50,698 bases of DNA, from positions 1 through 50,698 of the IMG/VR virus record IMGVR_UViG_3300036770_005835; one strand, written 5' to 3'. The notes beneath the pieces are model-generated. The model was not told where the DNA came from. It worked only from the letters and a program-made list of their open reading frames with translations, and ran no database searches. Made by a program: the position numbers and the translations under genes. Below, in pieces: positions 41,701 through 48,489 of this stretch. How positions within the stretch are numbered: position 1 is the first letter of the stretch; each line of letters starts with the position of its first letter. The stretch comes from a virus.

Positions 41701-41791
41701 TGATTGGGGAATGATAACATCCATAACATGAGAGTGTATATCGGTTGATGTTATCGGAGTTGGGAGATATACACCTAAGTAAAGCCAATCA
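41701..41791 (+). ncRNA. pseudoknotted RNA closed by a 7-bp acceptor-like stem
   Basis: TGATTGG (41701-41707) pairs perfectly with CCAATCA (41785-41791). Inside, ATAACATC (41714-41721) pairs with GATGTTAT (41747-41754) and GTGTATATC (41734-41742) with GATATACAC (41766-41774). The two helices (8 and 9 bp, no mismatches) interleave, so this is an H-type pseudoknot. There is no T arm or anticodon arm. It starts four bases after the HNH stop. Confidence 0.75.
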
Positions 41792-41793
41792 TA

Positions 41794-41826
41794 AAAGGGG
41801 ATGTCCACGCAACCATCTTCCCCTTT
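41794..41826 (+). other. stem-loop before tRNA-Tyr
   Basis: AAAGGGGATG pairs with CATC-TT-CCCCTTT (two-base bulge) around a ten-base loop. No long T run follows, so it is more likely a processing or spacing structure than a terminator. Confidence 0.5.
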
Positions 41827-41835
41827 CCTTATCTT

Positions 41836-41919
41836 GGGGATGCGCCGAAGCTGGAGAGTCGGGGCGGTCTGTAAAACCGTTGTTCTTTAACTGAGTGTGT
41901 TCGATTCACACCATCCCCA
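41836..41919 (+). tRNA. tRNA-Tyr(GUA)
   Basis: Acceptor GGGGATG/CATCCCC, A73, anticodon loop CTGTAAA, long variable arm as expected for Tyr, T loop TTCGATT. 84 nt. Confidence 0.92.
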
Positions 41920-41932
41920 CAAAATGTTTGAA

Positions 41933-41991
41933 GGAAGATTTCAGCAAATTAAAAAAATCAAAAGCGGAAATTTGAAAACAAAATGTCTTCC
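41933..41991 (+). ncRNA. 59-nt RNA with 7-bp closing stem and TTCAGCAA motif
   Basis: GGAAGAT (41933-41939) pairs with GTCTTCC (41985-41991; one T-G pair). Then TTCAG, a second helix CAAATT (41945-41950)/AATTTG (41969-41974), and an A-rich strand AAAACAAAAT leading back to the closing stem. Same plan as the element at 50438-50498. Not a tRNA: no T arm and too short. Confidence 0.65.
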
Positions 41992-42005
41992 TGTACATTT
42001 TATCC

Positions 42006-42076
42006 GCGTCTCTGGTGTAATGGTAGCATAAACGGTTCCAACCCGTTTGGTAAGAGTTCGAATCTTTTGGGGCGTG
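42006..42076 (+). tRNA. tRNA-Trp(CCA)
   Basis: Acceptor GCGTCTC/GGGGCGT (several G-U pairs), G73, anticodon stem AACGG/CCGTT with loop TTCCAAC giving CCA. The D arm (TGTAATGGTAGCAT) recalls phage tRNA-Gly(UCC), and the overall body is Gly-like, so Trp is assigned on the anticodon. Confidence 0.8.
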
Positions 42077-42081
42077 CAAAT

Positions 42082-42154
42082 GGTGATGTAGCTCAGTTGG
42101 TAGAGCACTTGATTGAAGATCAAGGTGTCAGTGGTTCGATTCCACTCATTACCA
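42082..42154 (+). tRNA. tRNA-Phe(GAA)
   Basis: Acceptor GGTGATG/CATTACC, A73, anticodon loop TTGAAGA, T loop TTCGATT. Confidence 0.95.
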
Positions 42155-42157
42155 CAA

Positions 42158-42270
42158 GTGTGAAAGGGTTAGGTGATGGGTTAATGGTCTGAAACTACTT
42201 ATACTAGTTTGTAGAGAAAAGAAGAGGATTAACCATGTAACCTTTCGTGTGGGTTCAAGTCCCACCACAC
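42158..42270 (+). ncRNA. tRNA-like RNA: T arm and acceptor, long hairpin instead of D/anticodon arms
   Basis: GTGTG (42158-42162) pairs with CACAC (42266-42270) and a normal T arm precedes it (GTGGG, loop TTCAAGT, CCCAC). Between lies one long hairpin: GAAAGGGTT/AACCTTTC (42162/42239, one bulge), GGTTAA/TTAACC (42179/42229), AAACTA/TAGTTT (42192/42205) with loop CTTATAC. No D arm is recognisable. The terminal arm would read as UAU anticodon if it is one. The layout recalls the tRNA-like domain of tmRNA joined to a long helix, without the message part. Confidence 0.6.
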
Positions 42271-42333
42271 AAAAATAAAACAGTTTGAAACTTGGCTACC
42301 GTTCTGTTAATTAAAAACGTTGGGCCTTGACTA

Positions 42334-42407
42334 CGAGTAGTAGAGGAGTGGTTTATCTCGCCTGTTTTGGGAACAGGAGCACGCAGGTTCGAATCCTGCC
42401 TATTCGA
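42334..42407 (+). tRNA. tRNA-Pro(UGG)
   Basis: Acceptor CGAGTAG/CTATTCG, A73, anticodon loop TTTGGGA, T loop TTCGAAT. Confidence 0.95.
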
Positions 42408-42415
42408 CAATATAA

Positions 42416-42489
42416 TGTCCCGTAGACGAATTGGCAAAGTCACCACGCTTTGAACGTGGAGTTTGGAAGTTCGACCCTTCCCGGGACAA
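42416..42489 (+). tRNA. tRNA-Gln(UUG)
   Basis: Acceptor TGTCCCG/CGGGACA, A73, anticodon loop CTTTGAA, T loop TTCGACC. Confidence 0.95.
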
Positions 42490-42550
42490 CTTGGAACTTT
42501 TATACCTACTTGACATATTAATATTGGGTGGATAAGAGGAAGAAAAATAA

Positions 42551-42618
42551 AATAGTTATTTCTCGTTAAAAGATGGTCATACAGACCCACGGAGGTCGAG
42601 TCAACATCAATAACTATT
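42551..42618 (+). ncRNA. 68-nt hairpin RNA with 10-bp closing stem
   Basis: AATAGTTATT (42551-42560) is a perfect complement of AATAACTATT (42609-42618). Inside, GATG/CATC and GACC/GGTC form further pairs. It sits in the 130-base gap between tRNA-Gln and tRNA-His. Not a tRNA; role unknown. Confidence 0.55.
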
Positions 42619-42622
42619 ATAT

Positions 42623-42697
42623 GGTAGCTATAGCTCAGTTGGTAGAGCAAAGGATTGTGGTTCCTTGTGCCGTGAGTTCGATTCTCACTAGTTACCC
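42623..42697 (+). tRNA. tRNA-His(GUG)
   Basis: Acceptor GGTAGCT/AGTTACC with C73 as expected for His; base -1 is T, so G-1 must be added after transcription. Anticodon loop TTGTGGT. Confidence 0.93.
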
Positions 42698-42702
42698 TAA
42701 AA

Positions 42703-42789
42703 GGAAAGGTGGGTGAGTGGCTTAAACCAGCACTCTGCTAAAGTGTCGTACTCGTAAGGGTACCGAGGGTTCAAATCCCTCCCTTTCCG
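42703..42789 (+). tRNA. tRNA-Ser(GCU)
   Basis: Acceptor GGAAAGG/CCTTTCC, G73, anticodon loop CTGCTAA, long variable arm, T loop TTCAAAT. 87 nt. Confidence 0.93.
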
Positions 42790-42796
42790 CTCATAT

Positions 42797-42870
42797 GGGG
42801 ATGTAGCTCAGTTGGTGAGAGCAGGACGCTTATATCGTCAAGGTCGTGGGTTCAATTCCTACCTTCCCTA
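42797..42870 (+). tRNA. tRNA-Ile(UAU)
   Basis: Acceptor GGGGATG/CTTCCCT with one mismatch, A73, anticodon loop CTTATAT giving UAU. The body, including GGACGCTTA-ATCGTC, is close to a tRNA-Val(UAC). Bacteria normally read AUA with a CAU-lysidine tRNA, so a UAU anticodon is unusual. Confidence 0.85.
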
Positions 42871-42874
42871 CAAA

Positions 42875-42937
42875 GGTACATCGGACTAAGGTGAGAGAAC
42901 CAGGAGTGTGGTCGGCATTCTCCGTGTCTATGTACCT
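42875..42937 (+). ncRNA. 63-nt RNA with perfect 7-bp acceptor-like stem
   Basis: GGTACAT (42875-42881) pairs perfectly with ATGTACC (42930-42936). Inside, GGT/ACC, GACTA/TGGTC and GGAG/CTCC can form, the last two interleaved. No T or anticodon arm. It lies between tRNA-Ile(UAU) and tRNA-Arg and is the same size as a tRNA lacking one arm. Confidence 0.6.
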
Positions 42938-42941
42938 ACAC

Positions 42942-43015
42942 ACACTCTTAGCTCAATGGATTAGAGCACAACGTTACGGCCGTTGGGGTTGGTGGTTCGA
43001 GTCCATCAGGGTGTA
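42942..43015 (+). tRNA. tRNA-Arg(ACG)
   Basis: Acceptor ACACTCT/AGGGTGT, A73, anticodon loop TTACGGC, T loop TTCGAGT. Confidence 0.94.
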
Positions 43016-43027
43016 CAAATAACATAA

Positions 43028-43098
43028 GGTCCTATGCCCGAGTGGTCAGGGGTCGGTCTGCAAAACCGCTTACATTGGTTCGAATCCAATTGGGACCT
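43028..43098 (+). tRNA. tRNA-Cys(GCA)
   Basis: Acceptor GGTCCTA/TGGGACC with U73, the Cys identity base. Anticodon loop CTGCAAA, T loop TTCGAAT. Last tRNA of array 1. Confidence 0.94.
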
Positions 43099-43153
43099 CA
43101 AATAAATTTACTTTTTTATAGTCTAAATATATTTATAATAAAATGAAATTGTT

Positions 43154-43771
43154 ATGAATAGAAAGACACAACCAATAGGCAATAGTACATCAATAATTGT
43201 TAATGAATTACTTGGTAAAAAAAGAATTTTTGAACAAGATGAAGAGACTGAAAAAACTGATGACACAAAAACTAATGGTGAACCACAATTATATAAATTA
43301 AGTGACAAAGTAGTTCAAATCCTTACTGATAGAATCAAAGATGAGTATTACGCTCACTATCTTTATAGAACGGCAGCAAATTGGTGTCAAGATATGAACT
43401 ATAAAAAAGCGGCAGCCTTTTTTCATGAAGATGCACACAAAGAACTAGAACATGCTGAAACTATTCAAAAGTATATGGCTGACTTTAATATTGTAACTAA
43501 AATGCCTCAATCAGAAACTAGTTTCACTTTTGATAGTTTATTAGATATCATTTATCAAGCTTATAATTTTGAGTTAGGATTAATGAAAAGTTATAACAAA
43601 AACTCACAAGAAGTTTTCCAAGAGGATTTAACTACTTTTGATTTCTTACAACAATTTAGAGAAATACAAAAAGAATCTGTAATAGAGTTTAATGATTTTA
43701 TAAACGCTGCTAATCTAGTTGATAAAAATGATAAGTTCCAAATCCTTTATTTCGAACAAACTTATTTTTAA
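43154..43771 (+). CDS. ferritin-like protein
   Basis: 205 residues. A 55-residue acidic leader containing SIIVNELLGKKRIFEQDEE precedes a ferritin four-helix core: LTDRIKDEYYAHYLYRTAANWCQD, then AAAFFHEDAHKELEHAETIQKYM with the E-x-x-H iron ligands. The leader resembles the virion-targeting type of N-terminus seen elsewhere in the window. It may store iron or guard against oxidative damage, perhaps inside the virion. ATATTTATAA lies 16 bases upstream. Confidence 0.8.
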   Translation: MNRKTQPIGNSTSIIVNELLGKKRIFEQDEETEKTDDTKTNGEPQLYKLSDKVVQILTDRIKDEYYAHYLYRTAANWCQDMNYKKAAAFFHEDAHKELEHAETIQKYMADFNIVTKMPQSETSFTFDSLLDIIYQAYNFELGLMKSYNKNSQEVFQEDLTTFDFLQQFREIQKESVIEFNDFINAANLVDKNDKFQILYFEQTYF

Positions 43772-44091
43772 ATCATTTTTTTTACTGTAACCTTTATTCT
43801 ACCTTGACTGTGATTTGCTATCTTACCAAAAGATAGTTTACTTAAATCAATATGGTTTGAACCTGAGGTGTGCCTATCTGTAATAACTACAGTATCAGTT
43901 TTTTGATTATTAATATTTGTCACCAATACTTTATCCCCTATCTTATAATGGTTAAAAGCTGCTGTTGAGTACTCCCTATGTACTTTAGGGTAATTCTTTG
44001 TTTCATACCAAGTAGCATTACACAAGATAGGTTTATTAGATTCTATAAAACTAGAACAAAAAAATAAGATTAAAGGTAAAACAATTTTCAT
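43768..44091 (-). CDS. secreted RlpA-like double-psi beta-barrel protein
   Basis: 107 residues. A signal peptide (KIVLPLILFFCSSFIES) precedes an RlpA-type barrel: CNATWYETKNYP, STAAFNHYKIGDKVLVTN and VVITDRHTSGSNHIDLS, close to the RlpA motif V-x-I-x-D-R-x-P...R-I-I-D-L-S. RlpA acts as a lytic transglycosylase on naked glycan strands. The cysteine after the signal may also make it a lipoprotein, though the lipobox is poor. It is the last gene of a leftward secreted-protein cassette. Confidence 0.75.
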   Translation of the reverse strand: MKIVLPLILFFCSSFIESNKPILCNATWYETKNYPKVHREYSTAAFNHYKIGDKVLVTNINNQKTDTVVITDRHTSGSNHIDLSKLSFGKIANHSQGRIKVTVKKMI

Positions 44092-44101
44092 AATTAATAT
44101 T

Positions 44102-44665
44102 TTATTTTATTAAAACAACATGACCCATTTCCAATACACGTTCATCGTTTTTAATGACTTTGAACTCTATTTTCCATGTATAAACACCATCTTGACAAGA
44201 AAAATCACCATACTTACCATTCCATCCTTTTGACATATCGTAACTTTCAAAAACAATTTCACCCCATCTATTAAAAATAGTTAAGTGGTAATTATATGGG
44301 TCAACCCCTGTGGTAAAAATAGGTATGAAAGATTGGTTAAAATTATCACCATCGGGTGTGAAAGCATTTGGTACAAAGTATATTGGTTCATCACATTTAG
44401 TCACATTTACTGTATAAGATTGTGGTAATGACGGACAACCATCATTAATTCTTATAACATTTATAACATATGTACCAGTATCAGACCATGTCATTACAAG
44501 GTCTTCAGTGTAAAAATATTGACCGTTAACCTCCCACTGATTAGTCCCTACGTCATCTGATGATGTAGAATAGGTAAATGTCACACTTTCTTCACCACAA
44601 AGTTCTATATTTTGTTGTGAAAGAGTGAAAAAAGGTAATAACAATATGACCCACCAAAATCTCAT
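44102..44665 (-). CDS. secreted protein with T9SS type B (CHU_C) sorting domain
   Basis: 187 residues. Signal peptide (RFWWVILLLPFFTLSQQ), one Ig/PKD-like domain (about 22-90), then a full gliding-motility-associated C-terminal domain: YFVPNAFTPDGDNFNQSF, HLTIFNRWGEIVFES, GWNGKY, QDGVYTWKIEF and GHVVLIK. This domain directs T9SS export and surface attachment in Bacteroidota. Its start overlaps the previous stop (TAATG). It is a compact version of host adhesins. Confidence 0.88.
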   Translation of the reverse strand: MRFWWVILLLPFFTLSQQNIELCGEESVTFTYSTSSDDVGTNQWEVNGQYFYTEDLVMTWSDTGTYVINVIRINDGCPSLPQSYTVNVTKCDEPIYFVPNAFTPDGDNFNQSFIPIFTTGVDPYNYHLTIFNRWGEIVFESYDMSKGWNGKYGDFSCQDGVYTWKIEFKVIKNDERVLEMGHVVLIK

Positions 44666-45228
44666 TAGTTATGTTGTATTGGTGATAATACTGGTTGTGA
44701 GTTAACTGTTACTGAAGTTGTTGTAGAGAATGTACAACCATTTTGTGTTACAGTATAAGTAATTGTGTTAGAGCCAATGTTGGCGTTTGCTGGACAGAAC
44801 TGATTTCCTGAAACACCAGGTCCTGAAAATGTCCCACCTGTTGGTGTACCTGTTAAAGTAACACAAGGTTCAGTACTACAAAAAGGGCCAAGAGCTGTAA
44901 TTGTAGGTATTATTTCTAATATAAAGACATTAAGGGTTATTGATGTTGATTGACAACCCGAAGCATTTGTGGCATAAACTGTAATACCATCTGTGATAAG
45001 GCCAGGTGAAGCCGAAGACCAATCAACGTTGATTGAGTTGGTTCCTTGACCCGAAACTAAAGTACCTGGTGAGGTAACAGACCATGTATAGGTGTAACCC
45101 ACACCTAGTGAAGGTACTGAATATGTAGAACCGGCTGTTTGATAACAAACTGTGTCAGGGTTAACTGTTGATTGACCAAAAACAACAGAAGAAACCAAAA
45201 TTGTTAGGATAGTTAATAACTTTTTCAT
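44665..45228 (-). CDS. secreted Ig-like domain protein
   Basis: 187 residues. Signal peptide (KKLLTILTILVSSVVFGQ) then two PKD/Ig-like beta domains (YTYTWSVTSPGTLVSGQG; TALGPFCSTEPCVTLTGTPTGGTFSGPGVSG). It lacks a sorting domain and ends LSPIQHN, resembling the end of the next protein upstream (GNITHN). It may need its neighbours for export or work as a secreted subunit. Confidence 0.75.
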   Translation of the reverse strand: MKKLLTILTILVSSVVFGQSTVNPDTVCYQTAGSTYSVPSLGVGYTYTWSVTSPGTLVSGQGTNSINVDWSSASPGLITDGITVYATNASGCQSTSITLNVFILEIIPTITALGPFCSTEPCVTLTGTPTGGTFSGPGVSGNQFCPANANIGSNTITYTVTQNGCTFSTTTSVTVNSQPVLSPIQHN

Positions 45229-45230
45229 AA

Positions 45231-46199
45231 TTAATTGTGTGTAATGTTACCCACGTTAAATTGTGTGGGTTGAGTTATGGTTACACTTCCTGTTGAAGTG
45301 CATCCGTTTTGTGTGACCGTAACGGTATAAGTTCCCGGACATAGATTAGATATTGTTTGAGTGTTTAACCCATTTGACCATGAATAAGATGAACCTACTA
45401 CACCGGCACTTGCTGTTCCATTACAAAGACCAAAACAAGTAACGTTTGTTGATGTTGGTGCAACTGTTGATGAATTAACTGTAATTGTTGTCGTACTAAC
45501 AGATTGACAAGGTGCTTGACCTAAAGTATAAGTTATGGTGTGGGTGCCAACCCCGGCAGTTGACGGGTTAAATAAACCTGTTGATGAGACCCCAGGTCCT
45601 GACCATGTACCACCCATATTAACTGATTGTAATTGAGTTGTGGGTGAGGTAGTACAAAAAGGGCCAACAGGTGTTATTGTTGTACTCGGTGGTCCTGTCT
45701 GTGCACTTGGTGGTGGGGCTAATTGTAAAGTAAAATTTGTTGATGGTCCGTTCATCCAATCCTCAACAACTATCATAAGAACTTGACCTGCTACAACATT
45801 GGGTGCAGGAGAATTACTAGTACAAGGGAATGAAGTCCCAAATTGATTACACCCACTTGAGGTTTGTGCATAACTACAACCAATTTGGTTTGCGTTATTT
45901 TGAATGGCTGTACATGGTGCAACACCCGAAGGTATGTTGAAGACAGCTACATCTAAATAACCCGTAGCACCATTACCATCAATATATAAATTAAGGGGAC
46001 CAGATTGTGTAATATATAAAACAATATAAGCAAATCTTGAGGACCCCACCCAATCTAAACAAGTACTAACTGCTGGACCACCATTACCAAAAGTAAAAGG
46101 TCCAGCTGTACCTGAAGTACAAATGGTATTATTAGTATTACACTGTGTAAAACTATTACTCAAAAATAATGTAAGTATTATTGTTATTAAAAACCTCAT
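45231..46199 (-). CDS. secreted protein with SprB-type repeat
   Basis: 322 residues. Signal peptide (RFLITIILTLFLSNSFTQC), an N-terminal domain to about 165, a PKD-like domain (TPVGPFCTTSPTTQLQ; GGTWSGPGVSSTGLF) and a SprB repeat (TNVTCFGLCNGTASAGV, YSWSNGLNTQTISNLCPGTYTVTVT). SprB is the mobile surface adhesin of flavobacterial gliding. No sorting domain; ends FNVGNITHN. First gene of the leftward cassette, with ATATTTATTA directly upstream on its strand. Confidence 0.82.
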   Translation of the reverse strand: MRFLITIILTLFLSNSFTQCNTNNTICTSGTAGPFTFGNGGPAVSTCLDWVGSSRFAYIVLYITQSGPLNLYIDGNGATGYLDVAVFNIPSGVAPCTAIQNNANQIGCSYAQTSSGCNQFGTSFPCTSNSPAPNVVAGQVLMIVVEDWMNGPSTNFTLQLAPPPSAQTGPPSTTITPVGPFCTTSPTTQLQSVNMGGTWSGPGVSSTGLFNPSTAGVGTHTITYTLGQAPCQSVSTTTITVNSSTVAPTSTNVTCFGLCNGTASAGVVGSSYSWSNGLNTQTISNLCPGTYTVTVTQNGCTSTGSVTITQPTQFNVGNITHN

Positions 46200-46285
46200 A
46201 TTAATAAATATTAGTTAAGTTATTTAACAATTTAAATAGATGTAGAGAATGAAAATTTTAGGTATTTTTTTAAATATTTATATGT

Positions 46286-48046
46286 ATGACAAGAACATTT
46301 AAAATATCTCTACTATTATCACTAACCTTAATGATAATTTTATTTACGACCCAATCACTATTAATAATTAATATTATGGGTCATATAGATAAGATAGGTT
46401 ATTTGGGTTATGCTATAATATTTTCATTATTTCCAACCATAGGTACTTTCATTTATGAATATATTAAAAAAAATAAGTACATAAAAAATAAAAACATTTA
46501 TAATAAAAAATTAGATAACACACTTAACTCACAATTACATAATAATTTATTTTATGAGGGTAATCTAAATGATGGTGCTAAAGTTTTAACCAAAGAAGTT
46601 ACCCAAACAATGGATGTTGATAGATGTTCAATATGGTTATACAATGAAGACAAAACCTCAATAATATGTCAACAACTATATATTAAAGATGAAGATTCTT
46701 GGTACCAAGACATTATATTAAGTAAAAAAGATTTTAAAAATTATTTTTTAGCTTTAAGTGACAACCCTGTAATAGTAGCAAATGATGCTAAAAATCATCC
46801 GGCAACTTCTTGTTTTAATGAAACCTATTTAACCCCGCTTGGTATCAAATCGATGTTAGATGTACCCATAACTTATAAAGGTGATGTTATAGGTGTTTTA
46901 TGTGTTGAAAGTTTAAAACAAAGGGTGTGGGTAGAAGATGAAATAAACTTCACTCAAATGTTATCTGCTTTATACAGTTTTACTTATTCGGTTAAAGAAA
47001 ATTATATTGTAACAAAAAATATAAAAGATATTGAATCATTTGTTGACCATTCCGTACTTGTAAGTAAAGCAGATAAATATGGTAAAATAACTTATGTTAA
47101 CAAAAAATTTGAGGATGTATCGGGGTGGAAATTAAAAGATGCTATGGGTAAAGATCATAATATTGTTAATTCCGGTTATCATCCGAAGGAATATTGGAGA
47201 AAAATGTATGAAATTGTGGTTAAAAAGAAAAAAATATGGAATGATGTTGTAACAAACAAAACTAAAAATGGTGATTTGTATTGGGTTGATTCATATATAA
47301 AAGCAGAATTTGACCCAACTACAGATGAATTAATTGGGTTTATGTCAATAAGGTATGATGTGACGGAACTTATGAAAAAAACCCAAGAGATAGAAAAAAA
47401 GAACACATATCTGGAACATGCCGCAAAAATATTACGACATGATATGCATTCAGGAATCAATACTTATATACCAAGGGGTATATCATCATTAGAAAGAAGG
47501 TTAAATGAAGAAGACATAAAGAGATTAAAAATAGAGTCTCCCTTAAGGATGATAAAAGAAGGTTTATTACACTCACAAAAAGTTTATAGAGGTGTTTTTG
47601 AATTTACCAATCTAGTTAAGAAAGATGTTGTTTTAAATAAGGTTGAATGTGATCTTAAAAAGATCTTAGAATCTTATCTTTCTACTACAGCATATAAATC
47701 ACAAGTTAAAATAGATTCATTAACAACGATAGAAGTTAATGAACCCCTGTTTTGTACCGCAATAGATAATTTAATTAGAAATGGTTTAAAATATAATGAT
47801 AGCGATAGTAAATTCGTTCATATTTATATTGAGGACTGTAACTTAGTAGTCCAAGATAATGGTAGAGGTTTAACCCAAGAAGAATTTAATATGTTATCAC
47901 AACCTTATAAAAGAAAAGAAGGTCAAAAAGAATCTGGTACGGGTTTAGGTTTGAATATATGTTTAGCTATATTAAATGAACATAAATTTAATGTTTCTTG
48001 TGAAAAAAATAATATTGGTACAAAAATTAAAATTAAATTAAATTAA
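46286..48046 (+). CDS. membrane sensor histidine kinase (GAF-PAS)
   Basis: 586 residues. Two N-terminal membrane helices (about 7-30 and 40-60), a GAF domain (about 90-230; DVDRCSIWLYNEDKTS, GVLCVESLKQ), a PAS domain with PAC (about 250-360; KITYVNKKFEDVSGW), a phospho-acceptor helix with H in LRHDMHSG, and a HATPase with DNLIRNGLKYND, QDNGRGLT and GTGLGLNICLA. All catalytic boxes look intact. It is followed 5 bases later by a receiver protein. A sensor kinase encoded by a phage is unusual. Confidence 0.9.
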   Translation: MTRTFKISLLLSLTLMIILFTTQSLLIINIMGHIDKIGYLGYAIIFSLFPTIGTFIYEYIKKNKYIKNKNIYNKKLDNTLNSQLHNNLFYEGNLNDGAKVLTKEVTQTMDVDRCSIWLYNEDKTSIICQQLYIKDEDSWYQDIILSKKDFKNYFLALSDNPVIVANDAKNHPATSCFNETYLTPLGIKSMLDVPITYKGDVIGVLCVESLKQRVWVEDEINFTQMLSALYSFTYSVKENYIVTKNIKDIESFVDHSVLVSKADKYGKITYVNKKFEDVSGWKLKDAMGKDHNIVNSGYHPKEYWRKMYEIVVKKKKIWNDVVTNKTKNGDLYWVDSYIKAEFDPTTDELIGFMSIRYDVTELMKKTQEIEKKNTYLEHAAKILRHDMHSGINTYIPRGISSLERRLNEEDIKRLKIESPLRMIKEGLLHSQKVYRGVFEFTNLVKKDVVLNKVECDLKKILESYLSTTAYKSQVKIDSLTTIEVNEPLFCTAIDNLIRNGLKYNDSDSKFVHIYIEDCNLVVQDNGRGLTQEEFNMLSQPYKRKEGQKESGTGLGLNICLAILNEHKFNVSCEKNNIGTKIKIKLN

Positions 48047-48051
48047 AAAGT

Positions 48052-48489
48052 ATGATAGAGTCTATTTTATTGGTTGATGATGAGGATTTATTCCATTTAG
48101 TATTCGAGGACGCATGTTCATTACTAGATATAAGTTTATCATTAAAATCTGTTAACAGTGCTGATGAGGCTGAAAAGATGTTCAAAAAATGGTTTGAAGA
48201 AAAAAATGTTGATGATAAACCTGAGTGCGTGTTTGTTGATTTAAACATTATAGGTAGTTCTTTTGATGGTATTGAACTTATTAGAAGGATTAATTTCCAA
48301 TACGGAAACCACGTTATAATTGGTATAATCTCTTCTTCTAATGAATCTGAAGAACAGGCTAAAGCAGTACAAGCTGGAGCACAGTTTTGGATTATAAAGT
48401 CAGATGACATTGAACCTAGATTAGAAGAGTTTAGGGATGATTATGAAGGTTATAAAAATAGAACAGCTCCATTTAAAATTTATAGATGA
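48052..48489 (+). CDS. single-domain response regulator
   Basis: 145 residues, one receiver domain. The acidic pair is in ILLVDDEDLFH, the phospho-acceptor Asp in VFVDLNIIG (about 63), the switch Ser in GIISSSNES and the conserved Lys in FWIIKSDD. No output domain, so signalling must go through a partner. It overlaps the next gene by 4 bases, which may be that partner. Confidence 0.88.
   Translation: MIESILLVDDEDLFHLVFEDACSLLDISLSLKSVNSADEAEKMFKKWFEEKNVDDKPECVFVDLNIIGSSFDGIELIRRINFQYGNHVIIGIISSSNESEEQAKAVQAGAQFWIIKSDDIEPRLEEFRDDYEGYKNRTAPFKIYR

Noticed and set aside
42255-42650. Opposite-strand frame of 131 codons across the tRNA array
   Set aside because: It covers tRNA-Pro and tRNA-Gln antisense and reads as chance in a region of RNA genes; the same applies to the frame at 49713-50072.
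44102-46199. One adhesin gene broken by two frameshifts or stops
   Set aside because: Each of the three frames has its own start codon and a good signal peptide, so they are separate genes, although together they resemble one adhesin.
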